Origin: Butyrivibrio sp.
Lineage (GTDB): Bacteria; Bacillota; Clostridia; Lachnospirales; Lachnospiraceae
Direction: 5' to 3'
DNA: 32,334 bases
NCBI GenBank assembly: GCA_015056655.1
Contig: SVFV01000039.1
Span: 1 to 32,334 of the forward strand
Below, piece after piece: positions 1-6,398 of the stretch. The notes under the pieces are model-generated. The model was given only the letters and a program-made list of their open reading frames with translations. It was not told the DNA's origin and ran no database searches. The stretch's first letter is position 1. Each line of letters begins with the position of its first letter. A program made the position numbers and the translations under genes.

Positions 1-31
1 GTGCAACCGTAAATCTGCTTGATATCTGCAT
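1..31 (-). CDS. Rrf2-family transcriptional regulator, N-terminal fragment cut by window edge
   Basis: Only ten codons are present, reading MQISSRFTVA, starting at the ATG complementary to 29-31. This matches the usual opening of Rrf2/YwnA-like winged-helix regulators, where the segment begins the first helix. A GGAGAG ribosome binding site lies seven bases upstream of the start, and a promoter and dyads lie further upstream at 59-143, which supports a real gene start. The rest lies beyond the left edge, so it cannot be seen whether the protein carries the cysteines of Fe-S type Rrf2 members. The identification rests on a very short string. Confidence 0.55.
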   Translation of the reverse strand, partial: MQISSRFTVA

Positions 32-58
32 TTTTAATCTCTCCATTCCATTTCGGTC

Positions 59-143
59 GGCGCAGAACAATCGTCCAATGGACGATTTGCGCCCTCCTGC
101 CATCATTTTACTTCGTGACAGATGTAGTTGCAATGGTTACATC
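59..143 (-). promoter_or_regulatory. Promoter, operator-like dyad and leader hairpin of the rrf2-type gene
   Basis: On the minus strand TTGCAA (complement of 128-133) and TAAAAT (complement of 105-110) are separated by 17 bases, a good sigma-A promoter aimed at the gene at 1-31. The dyad GATGTA-N11-TACATC (121-143) spans the -35 box and is a candidate operator. In the transcribed leader, 69-77 and 79-87 form a perfect 9-bp inverted repeat with a one-base centre, flanked by GGCGCA (59-64) and TGCGCC (88-93), so a longer imperfect hairpin or second operator is possible. Autoregulation is inferred; Rrf2 regulators commonly control their own genes. Confidence 0.55.
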
Positions 144-227
144 AAAATAATTTAAAAAAATAGTGACCATAAATCTTTCGACTTATAGCCACCGTTTTGT
201 ATCAATATATTTCTACTTTAATAATCC

Positions 228-833
228 CTATCCCATGCTAATAGTTATTGTAACATCACCATTTGAAAGCAACTCAGTCATGCCAGCCTCATCCTTATCA
301 GATATGTGACCTAACTGTGTGTATGACCAGCTATTAGACCCATAGAACACAACTATTTGATTCCCTGAATAAAGAACTATATCCCCTGATGATGTTGTCA
401 TCTGTTTGTCATTTCTTGGAAGACTCTGACCTATAGATCCCACCTGCTCAAATCCGCCATACATTGACATCTGAATTATGACATCGCCTTTTTCAACCAT
501 ATTTCGCAGCGCGTCTACTGCCTGATTATTTTCCCAATCTACATTTACTTTAATATCACCAATTTTCATTATCATAGTTTTTTCTCCAATACCCGTATCA
601 TCAGAAGAAGCGTCACTCTCAACAGCTTGATTATCAGTTTCTTCTGTGTGATATGTTTTTACGTCTTCTGATAAAACGATTTCCTCTGTACTTTCTGCTT
701 CTATATCTTCTGATTCAGAAATGGCAGCGCTCGAATCATAGTTTTCATATGGTGTCTTAGTATCACCTGAGCATGCGCTGGTACAAAGCATCATGAACAC
801 ACAGAGTGTCATCATAATCAATTTCGTTTTCAT
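228..833 (-). CDS. Lipoprotein with cyclophilin-like fold domain
   Basis: A 201-residue protein with a short basic N-terminus, a hydrophobic segment and a lipobox-like TSAC ending at Cys21, so it is probably a lipoprotein exported and anchored outside the membrane. Residues 22-80 are acidic and Ser/Thr/Glu rich, a likely flexible linker. Residues from about 87 to the end match the bacterial cyclophilin-like domain, recognisable by YGGFEQVG, GDIVLYSGNQ and NSWSYTQLG. This family shares the cyclophilin fold but generally lacks proven prolyl-isomerase activity. It is the last gene of a leftward operon, 12 bases after the flavodoxin-like reductase stop. Such domains often sit beside small flavin reductases; the role here is unknown. 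Confidence 0.75.
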   Translation of the reverse strand: MKTKLIMMTLCVFMMLCTSACSGDTKTPYENYDSSAAISESEDIEAESTEEIVLSEDVKTYHTEETDNQAVESDASSDDTGIGEKTMIMKIGDIKVNVDWENNQAVDALRNMVEKGDVIIQMSMYGGFEQVGSIGQSLPRNDKQMTTSSGDIVLYSGNQIVVFYGSNSWSYTQLGHISDKDEAGMTELLSNGDVTITISMG

Positions 834-845
834 CGCAAACTTCCT

Positions 846-1388
846 TTATTTTAAAGCCTTTCCAAACTCGAAAGCTTCGTTTAACTCTTCTGTTTTCCCA
901 GATGCCTCACCCATATCACCTATGCCACCGCAGAATAAGGAGCCTGAAAACCGAGCCTTTCCAAAACAGTCAACCCATCCCTGAAGTCCACTTTCAGCCT
1001 TTTTAGGAACAAACTCTTCATCCTCAGCAGCGACAGAGAGCATATATACATTTCTAAATCTATAATCTGAAGGATATAGAGGATTGAGCCTATCCAAAAG
1101 AGTCTTCATCTGCCCGCTCATCTCGTAATAATAAATAGGTGTTGCAAAAACGAGAGTTTCTGCATTCTTTACTTTTTCTGCAATAGTGACAGCATCATCC
1201 TTAATGACACATTTTTGTGTATTTTGACAGGCCAGACATCCGATACAGAATCCGATATTTTTCCCTTTTAGGCTTATATGCTCCACATCATGACCTGACG
1301 CTTTTGCTCCCTCTATAAGCTTTTCAGTAAGTATATCTGAATTGCTATTTGTACGAAGGCTTGTTGAAATAACTAACACTTTACTCAT
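846..1388 (-). CDS. Flavodoxin-fold NAD(P)H-dependent FMN reductase with iron-sulfur-flavoprotein Cys motif
   Basis: A 180-residue protein opening with VLVISTSLRTNSNS, the phosphate-binding loop of FMN-dependent NADPH reductases, followed by ATPIYYYEMSGQMKTLLDR, the second FMN-contacting region. Cys48, 51, 54 and 60 form a C-x2-C-x2-C-x5-C cluster as in iron-sulfur flavoproteins, so a 4Fe-4S cluster is possible, although many single-domain relatives carry this motif without proof of a cluster. The expected role is cytoplasmic electron transfer or reduction of quinones, azo compounds or other electrophiles. It sits 16 bases after the hydrolase and 12 before the lipoprotein. A paralogous protein with the same spacing of cysteines is at 22251-22868. 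Confidence 0.85.
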   Translation of the reverse strand: MSKVLVISTSLRTNSNSDILTEKLIEGAKASGHDVEHISLKGKNIGFCIGCLACQNTQKCVIKDDAVTIAEKVKNAETLVFATPIYYYEMSGQMKTLLDRLNPLYPSDYRFRNVYMLSVAAEDEEFVPKKAESGLQGWVDCFGKARFSGSLFCGGIGDMGEASGKTEELNEAFEFGKALK

Positions 1389-1404
1389 ATCATCCCATCC
1401 TTTA

Positions 1405-2409
1405 TCAGTATTTCAGATTCTCCTTAAAGAAGCTCTCCAGCTTGTCAAAAGGAATATAATCCTTATCTCCGCCATCATAAAGGTCAGTGTGCACAGCATC
1501 AGGGATTATCATTAGTTCCTTGTTATCTGCATACTTGCTGTCTTTGATCATATCTGCATAAGCATCCTTAGAAAAATAGCAAGAGTGCGCCTTTTCTCCA
1601 TGAACAAGTAAAACAGCGCTCCTTATCTCATTAGAGTACTTAAGGATTGGCTGATTAACAAAAGACTCACAGCCAATAACATTCCATCCACCGTTGGAAT
1701 TAAGGCTTCTCTTGTGATAACCTCTGTCAGTCTTGTAGTAGTCATAATAGTCTTTTACAAAGAAAGGTGCATCCTCCGGAAGTGGATCTACTACTCCGCC
1801 GCCAAGCTTATATTCACCAGCCTTAAGGTCCTCCAGTCTCTGCGCACACATAGCTGCCTTATGCTGATATCTTGCTTCTTCACTGTCCTCTGAATCAAAA
1901 TATCCCTTGGCATTTACCCTTGTCATGTCATACATTGTCATAGCTACCGTAGCTTTAATTCTTGTATCAAGAGCTGCTGTGTTTACAGCCATTCCTCCCC
2001 AGCCACAGATACCGATGATTCCGATCCTGTCAGGATCTACCATTTCATTTAGTGATAGAAAATCAACTGCCGCCATGAAATCTTCTGTGTTGATATCCGG
2101 AGATGCCATGTATCTTACATTTCCACCAGACTCTCCTGTAAAAGATGGATCAAATGCTATTGTCAGAAATCCTCTCTCTGCCATTGTCTGAGCATAGAGA
2201 CCTGAACACTGCTCCTTTACTGCACCAAAAGGTCCACATACGGCAATAGCCGGAAGCTTACCTTCTGGATTTTGGGGAACATACATATCTGCTGCAAGGG
2301 TGATTCCATATCTGTTTACAAATGTGACTTTGCTGTGGTCTACCTTATCACTTTTCTTAAAGGTCTTATCCCACTCGGTTACAAGGTTTAGTTCTTCTTT
2401 TCTGATCAT
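1405..2409 (-). CDS. Alpha/beta hydrolase with cysteine at the nucleophile elbow
   Basis: The chosen start gives 334 residues. An AGGAGG lies eight bases before the ATG at 2407-2409, while an upstream in-frame ATG at 2430 overlaps the previous gene and would add seven residues. The fold is shown by VCGPFGAVKEQ (oxyanion region), an FDPSFTGESGG loop, the nucleophile elbow GICGWGG with Cys135, and a C-terminal PDAVHTDLYDG supplying the catalytic His. The family resembles YcjY and dienelactone hydrolase-like enzymes, where Cys can replace Ser. There is no signal peptide, so it is cytoplasmic. It is the second gene of the operon opposite the LysR regulator; the substrate is unknown. Confidence 0.82.
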   Translation of the reverse strand: MIRKEELNLVTEWDKTFKKSDKVDHSKVTFVNRYGITLAADMYVPQNPEGKLPAIAVCGPFGAVKEQCSGLYAQTMAERGFLTIAFDPSFTGESGGNVRYMASPDINTEDFMAAVDFLSLNEMVDPDRIGIIGICGWGGMAVNTAALDTRIKATVAMTMYDMTRVNAKGYFDSEDSEEARYQHKAAMCAQRLEDLKAGEYKLGGGVVDPLPEDAPFFVKDYYDYYKTDRGYHKRSLNSNGGWNVIGCESFVNQPILKYSNEIRSAVLLVHGEKAHSCYFSKDAYADMIKDSKYADNKELMIIPDAVHTDLYDGGDKDYIPFDKLESFFKENLKY

Positions 2410-2426
2410 TTTACATTCCTCCTGAA

Positions 2427-2642
2427 TCATTTCTCTTTCTGAATCTGTCTTATCAAAAAATCCATGTTATCAACTTTTTTCTGACTGTCATGTAGCTTAT
2501 CCATCAGATGACACCGGCATTTTCTAAGATCTCTAAGAAGTGTATCTGTATCTCCTTCTTCATACATCTTTTTCATAAAGCTTATTTCTTTCTCATCACA
2601 GCCCATGTCAGTAAGGCTTTCAAGAATCTTTTTGGTATCCAT
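2427..2642 (-). CDS. Small coiled-coil protein resembling a MerR C-terminal region
   Basis: A 71-residue protein starting at the ATG complementary to 2640-2642, preceded by AGAAGGAG at good distance. An upstream in-frame ATG at 2666 has a weaker AAGGA and would add eight residues. The sequence is highly charged and helical, with a CRCHLMDKLHDSQKKVDNMD segment and a terminal LIRQIQKEK. It looks like the dimerising helix of a MerR regulator without the DNA-binding domain, and also like free-standing small proteins in clostridia near flavodoxin genes. It is the first gene of the operon, and its stop lies 17 bases before the hydrolase start. A regulatory or adaptor role is inference only. Confidence 0.7.
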   Translation of the reverse strand: MDTKKILESLTDMGCDEKEISFMKKMYEEGDTDTLLRDLRKCRCHLMDKLHDSQKKVDNMDFLIRQIQKEK

Positions 2643-2675
2643 CTTTTTTGCTCCTTCTGATTTCATAGTAAATCC

Positions 2676-2748
2676 TTGACCAGGTTTTCGCTAATGAATA
2701 AAATAAATATCATGATATTCGTTTTTGGAATAACACTTTAATCGTCAA
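2676..2748. promoter_or_regulatory. Divergent lysR/operon control region with 14-bp palindrome
   Basis: Rightward, TTGACC (2676-2681) and TAAAAT (2699-2704) are separated by 17 bases and can serve the LysR gene. A perfect 14-bp palindrome AATATCATGATATT (2706-2719) follows directly, placed to repress that promoter when occupied. For the leftward operon TTGACG (complement of 2743-2748) is a possible -35 box, but no good -10 is seen at 17 bases, as expected for an activator-dependent promoter. LysR regulators usually repress themselves and activate the divergent operon, which fits this layout. Confidence 0.5.
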
Positions 2749-2764
2749 CTTTATGGAGGTTTTC

Positions 2765-3637
2765 ATGGAAATAAAAAATCTCATATACTTTCTTGCAGTT
2801 GCAAGGGAAGAAAATATGTCAAAGGCTGCTGAGCAGCTCCATGTATCACAACCTACTCTTTCAAAGACATTAAAAGCATTAGAGGAAGAACTTGGAAAAA
2901 AACTGTTTGTAAGGCACAGTTTCAGCATTTCGCTTACGGACGAAGGGATGCTTCTGCGTGACCGTGCCCAGGATCTTGTTGCAATGTCAGATAAGATAGA
3001 ACAGGAATTTAATTCCCTGGATGATATAACAGGTGGGGATATTTATTTTGGACTGGCTGAGAGCTATCAGATCAGGTACCTTGCCAGAGAGATCTATAAG
3101 TTAAAAGAAAAATACCCCAATTTCACTTATCACATAACCAGCGGAGATACCGAACAGGTTACTGAAAAGCTTGATAAGGGCATTTTAGACTTTGCTGTAC
3201 TATGTGAAACACCTGACAGCAATAAATATGAATATGTTAAATTTCCGGAAGCTGATGTATGGGGAGCAATCATATCTTCATCACATCCCCTTGCAAAGAA
3301 AAAATCCATACGAGTATCTGACCTTGTAGAACAGCCTCTGTTTGTCTCAGAGCAGAGCTGGAACAATGAAATCAAAGTATGGGCCAAAGACAGATTTAAT
3401 GAGCTTAAGCTTGAAGGTTCTTTCAGACTGTCCTATAACGGTTCCGTATTCGCAAGGGAAAACCTTGGAATACTCCTTACATTTAAGGATCTGATAAATA
3501 CCGAAGGAACTGACATGGTTTTCAGACCACTTTCGCCAGAACTGAAATCAGAGCTATATCTGATATGGAATAAGTATCAGACCTTTACACCTATTGCTGA
3601 AAAGTTTCTGGAGCAAATAAAAAGGGCTTTCAGCTGA
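2765..3637 (+). CDS. LysR-family transcriptional regulator
   Basis: A 290-residue protein of typical LysR length. The start is the ATG at 2765, five bases after GGAGG; an ATG 12 bases earlier lacks a site. The N-terminal winged helix-turn-helix is clear: IKNLIYFLAVAREENMSKAA, HVSQPTLSKTLKALEEELGK and LFVRHSFSISLTDEG. Residues from about 90 form the effector-binding domain of periplasmic-binding-protein fold, with DIYFGLAESYQIRYLAREI and LDFAVLCE segments. It is divergent from the hydrolase/flavoprotein operon across about 120 bases and probably controls it. The inducer is unknown; an electrophilic or aromatic compound is a guess from the neighbours. Confidence 0.9.
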   Translation: MEIKNLIYFLAVAREENMSKAAEQLHVSQPTLSKTLKALEEELGKKLFVRHSFSISLTDEGMLLRDRAQDLVAMSDKIEQEFNSLDDITGGDIYFGLAESYQIRYLAREIYKLKEKYPNFTYHITSGDTEQVTEKLDKGILDFAVLCETPDSNKYEYVKFPEADVWGAIISSSHPLAKKKSIRVSDLVEQPLFVSEQSWNNEIKVWAKDRFNELKLEGSFRLSYNGSVFARENLGILLTFKDLINTEGTDMVFRPLSPELKSELYLIWNKYQTFTPIAEKFLEQIKRAFS

Positions 3638-3718
3638 CAAACTGACTGAGATCGCGGTGGCGATACATAAGATAAGCATTATTCCTGCTCTTCGGGATTT
3701 TTGTTTCACCTCAATGCC

Positions 3719-5125
3719 TCAAGCCGCTTGAACTTCCGAAGTTTCAGATTCATCCATGGCACTCTTTGAATTAAGCTCTCTTATAACTATCCTTGCCATA
3801 ATTATAACTGCAACCATTGTTACAACATCTGCAACTGGCGCTGAAAATAGAGCTCCTTCTACTCCAAAGAACATCGGCAGGACTATTGCAAGTGGTACGC
3901 TTAGGACAAACTCCCTAAGAAGTGATAATCCCATTGCCATGACGGGCTTTCCGAGTGATTGAAGAAAGACACTGACAGACTTCTGGATACAGGTCAGAAT
4001 TATCATTGACAGGAAAATTCTAAAGGAAAGTACAGCAAATTCATTATACAGTCCGTCCTCACTTCCAAATATAGATGTGATCTGAAGCGGGAACAGCTCA
4101 AATAGTATCATTGAAATAAGACCAACAGTTGCATCAGCCTTGATAATTGTAGTAAACAGCGCTTTTACTCTTCTGTATTCTCCAGCACCATAGTTATATC
4201 CTACAACAGGCTGTGAACCGGCAGCAATTCCTATACAGATTGATACTACAATCTGGAACACCTTCATAACAATCCCCACTACAGTGAGTGGTATATCGGC
4301 ACCATACTTACTCATAGCTCCATATTTTACAAGAACATTATTCATTACTCCCATGATAACTACGATAGATAGCTGAGTCAGGAAGCTGCTTATTCCAAGA
4401 GGAACAAACTTGCCAATAATGCTAATGTCAGGAATCATGCTCATCCATGTAAGTTTAAATGTCTTTGCCCTAAAAAGAATATACACGGCTCCGCAGATAG
4501 CTGTAACGATCTGACCTGCTATTGTCGCTATTGCAGCTCCCTTCATTCCCATATGAAATCCAAATATGGCAACAGGATCAAAAATAACGTTTATGATGCA
4601 TCCTGCAAGAGTAGTTATCATGGCAAACTTAGGACTGCCATCAGCTCTGATAATGGAATTAAGGCCATTACCTACAACAAAAAATGGAATCCCCAGGATT
4701 ATATAGTCAAAGTACTCATTTGCATATGGAAGATTATTCTCTGTAGCACCAAATGCATTAAGAATCTGACTCTTGAACAGTGCAAAAAGGACTGCCATCG
4801 CTAATCCCGAAGTCACAAGAAGCATAATAACGTTTCCCATGCTCTTATTTCCAGAATCCATATCCTTTTTACCCTGACAAAGGCTAAGATATGCAGCAGC
4901 GCCATCGCCAAGCATAAGCGCAATGGCAAGTGATATAACTGTTATAGGAAAAACAACGTTTGTTGCACCATTTCCCAGATAGCCCACTCCTCTTCCGATG
5001 AAAATCTGATCCACAATGTTATAAAGTGATGAAACAAGCAGAGACATGATGCAAGGAATTGAAAACTTTAGAAGAAGTTTTTCAATCTTCTCTTCTGCCA
5101 GGTAATTGTTTGTGTTCTGATTCAT
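3719..5125 (-). CDS. MATE-family multidrug efflux transporter
   Basis: The chosen start gives 468 residues: AAGGAGG precedes the ATG complementary to 5123-5125, and the longer form starting at 5155 begins inside the terminator region without a site. The protein has about 12 hydrophobic segments and two homologous MatE halves, with the N-terminal LLLKFSIPCIMSLLVSSLYN and QIFIGRG signature, and the second half starting near FVPLGISSFLTQLS. MATE proteins export cationic drugs or metabolites by Na+ or H+ antiport. It resembles the MepA-like branch. It converges on the LysR gene. The leader contains a terminator hairpin and a short ORF, described separately, suggesting conditional expression. Confidence 0.9.
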   Translation of the reverse strand: MNQNTNNYLAEEKIEKLLLKFSIPCIMSLLVSSLYNIVDQIFIGRGVGYLGNGATNVVFPITVISLAIALMLGDGAAAYLSLCQGKKDMDSGNKSMGNVIMLLVTSGLAMAVLFALFKSQILNAFGATENNLPYANEYFDYIILGIPFFVVGNGLNSIIRADGSPKFAMITTLAGCIINVIFDPVAIFGFHMGMKGAAIATIAGQIVTAICGAVYILFRAKTFKLTWMSMIPDISIIGKFVPLGISSFLTQLSIVVIMGVMNNVLVKYGAMSKYGADIPLTVVGIVMKVFQIVVSICIGIAAGSQPVVGYNYGAGEYRRVKALFTTIIKADATVGLISMILFELFPLQITSIFGSEDGLYNEFAVLSFRIFLSMIILTCIQKSVSVFLQSLGKPVMAMGLSLLREFVLSVPLAIVLPMFFGVEGALFSAPVADVVTMVAVIIMARIVIRELNSKSAMDESETSEVQAA

Positions 5126-5155
5126 TTCTACCTCCTTAAAATCCAATAAAACCAT

Positions 5156-5195
5156 AAAAAAAACACGTCAAGTGAGGTCTTCACTTACACGTGTT
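5156..5195 (-). terminator. Intrinsic terminator inside the MATE leader (candidate attenuator)
   Basis: On the minus strand the arms 5195-5181 and 5175-5162 pair over 14 bases with one bulged base and a five-base loop, followed by eight consecutive T (complement of 5156-5163). It ends about 30 bases before the MATE start codon. A promoter lies upstream at 5259-5287, so it is within the transcribed leader and could end transcription prematurely. Alternatively it simply terminates transcripts coming from the GNAT genes. Confidence 0.7.
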
Positions 5196-5198
5196 CGG

Positions 5199-5243
5199 TT
5201 ACAACCTATTATTTATGTATACCGTCAGCCCCTTTGGCGACAT
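5199..5243 (-). CDS. Possible 14-residue leader peptide of the MATE gene
   Basis: An ATG complementary to 5241-5243 opens MSPKGLTVYINNRL and stops four bases before the 5' arm of the terminator hairpin. The predicted transcription start is near 5252, so the ORF would begin about nine bases into the mRNA with no clear ribosome binding site, close to leaderless. Short ORFs ahead of a terminator and a resistance or efflux gene are the hallmark of ribosome-mediated attenuation. The position is right, but a chance ORF of this length is quite possible. Confidence 0.3.
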   Translation of the reverse strand: MSPKGLTVYINNRL

Positions 5244-5258
5244 TCAATTACATGATTT

Positions 5259-5287
5259 ATAATACATTTTTTGGGAGGTCCATGTAA
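5259..5287 (-). promoter_or_regulatory. Promoter of the MATE gene flanked by an inverted repeat
   Basis: TTACAT (complement of 5282-5287) and TATTAT (complement of 5259-5264) are 17 bases apart on the minus strand. ATTACATG (5247-5254) and CATGTAAT (5281-5288) form an 8-bp inverted repeat that brackets the promoter, and could be an operator or a long-looped stem. Which regulator would bind is not evident. Confidence 0.45.
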
Positions 5288-5317
5288 TCGTCACTTTTGA
5301 CAAAATTTGCTTTCTAT

Positions 5318-5395
5318 TTAGAAAATTTCATGCGCCAATTCATGATAAATATTGCCCAATACCAGATCTTCTATTGTTGCCTTTCTGAAATTCAT
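5318..5395 (-). pseudogene. Truncated GNAT acetyltransferase start
   Basis: A 25-codon ORF begins immediately after the stop of the complete GNAT gene (TAA directly followed by ATG) and reads MNFRKATIEDL, the typical first beta-strand of GNAT acetyltransferases, before ending in TAA. AGAGGCGG upstream could act as ribosome binding site. No continuation of a GNAT domain is seen downstream, so this is most likely the stump of a second acetyltransferase gene lost by deletion. Confidence 0.5.
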
Positions 5396-6184
5396 TTATT
5401 TACCCGCCTCTGAATTGATCTCATCAACTATATTTGCTGGTTTTATAGTCATCTCGACCCATGCCGGAACAAATCCACTCTTCACTGCATTTCTCGCCGA
5501 CCTGATATTAGACCATGCTGAACAGTAGAATGGCACTTTCCCTCTTCCAAGTATTTCTTTTGCCAACCTGCTTGTAAGAGCGGATGCTATCCCCTTTTGC
5601 CTGTACTCAGGAAGAACATCTACCCCTATCTGCCACATGTCATCACAATCAGCTGAACATGCAGCAAATCCTATCATCTTATCCTGGTCATAAGCTCCAA
5701 CTCCCAGAACATCCAGATTTTTACGCTCACTGCATAACGCATTGCTCCACTCCGGTAGATATAAGTTCTTGAAATCATCCTGTCCAAGTATTCTTGTCTC
5801 ATATAAGCATTGTATATTGTGAATCCTCTCCACATCAGGAAGGTAGTACTCCGCCATAAAACATATCTTGTACCCGCGCTCCGAGAGACGCTCCTCAAGC
5901 CAGTGCATATTTGGAGTCTCAAAAAGATGGTAGAACTCATATTTATCTACGTATTCTGAAACCAGATCTGTCACTTCGTCCCCTGTAGCTGCTACAACAT
6001 TATTCCCGTAAGAAACAAAGTTGCAGGTGATTGGTTCTTTATAATACCTGCGTGCATTATCTCCCAAATGAAACTTACAGATTATATTTTTCTCAGATAA
6101 GAAATCCTCTGCTTTACATCCTATATCTTCAGCGGATTGTCTTATTGCGATTTCTTTAATCTCTTTATTTGTCAGCATTTTCAT
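5396..6184 (-). CDS. GNAT-family N-acetyltransferase
   Basis: A 262-residue protein, longer than a minimal GNAT of about 150 residues. The C-terminal half carries the acetyl-CoA-binding motif A, GVDVLPEYRQKGIASALTSR, with the R-x-x-G-x-A pyrophosphate loop at about residues 195-200, then a motif B-like region with SNIRSARNAVKSGF. The N-terminal 120 residues look like a degenerate second GNAT-like domain, as in two-domain GNAT proteins. The substrate cannot be told from sequence. GAGGA precedes the start by about 11 bases. The gene stands alone apart from the truncated GNAT fragment abutting its stop. Confidence 0.85.
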   Translation of the reverse strand: MKMLTNKEIKEIAIRQSAEDIGCKAEDFLSEKNIICKFHLGDNARRYYKEPITCNFVSYGNNVVAATGDEVTDLVSEYVDKYEFYHLFETPNMHWLEERLSERGYKICFMAEYYLPDVERIHNIQCLYETRILGQDDFKNLYLPEWSNALCSERKNLDVLGVGAYDQDKMIGFAACSADCDDMWQIGVDVLPEYRQKGIASALTSRLAKEILGRGKVPFYCSAWSNIRSARNAVKSGFVPAWVEMTIKPANIVDEINSEAGK

Positions 6185-6342
6185 ATTTTAATAGATCCTC
6201 GCAATTACCGGAGATTTATCAGTTGTTTTTCTTATCAAAATAATGGTATAAATGCATTGTATCCCCATGGCATAAATCAATTATCTTCAAATTATAATCG
6301 ATTATACCCTTATTCTATGTATCACAACAGTCCCCAGTTATA

Positions 6343-6382
6343 CTCAAAAAATATCACTGGAGAAGCGTATCTTCTCCAGTGA
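6343..6382 (-). terminator. Intrinsic terminator of the ene-reductase/SDR fusion gene
   Basis: Perfect 12-bp stem: 6354-6365 (TCACTGGAGAAG) pairs with 6371-6382 around a five-base loop, and on the minus strand it is followed by ATATTTTTT. It lies 17 bases after the stop codon of the gene at 6399-9857. The stretch 6185-6342 between this and the GNAT gene shows no other feature. Confidence 0.9.
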
Positions 6383-6398
6383 CATATACATCAGATAA

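Noticed and set aside
3638..3718. Terminator between lysR and MATE genes
   Set aside because: Only a 5-bp wobble-containing stem before TTTTTG was found near 3680-3703, too weak to call.
5125..5290. Known riboswitch in the MATE leader
   Set aside because: I compared it from memory with guanidine, c-di-GMP, purine, preQ1 and fluoride classes and found no convincing core; left as an attenuator candidate.
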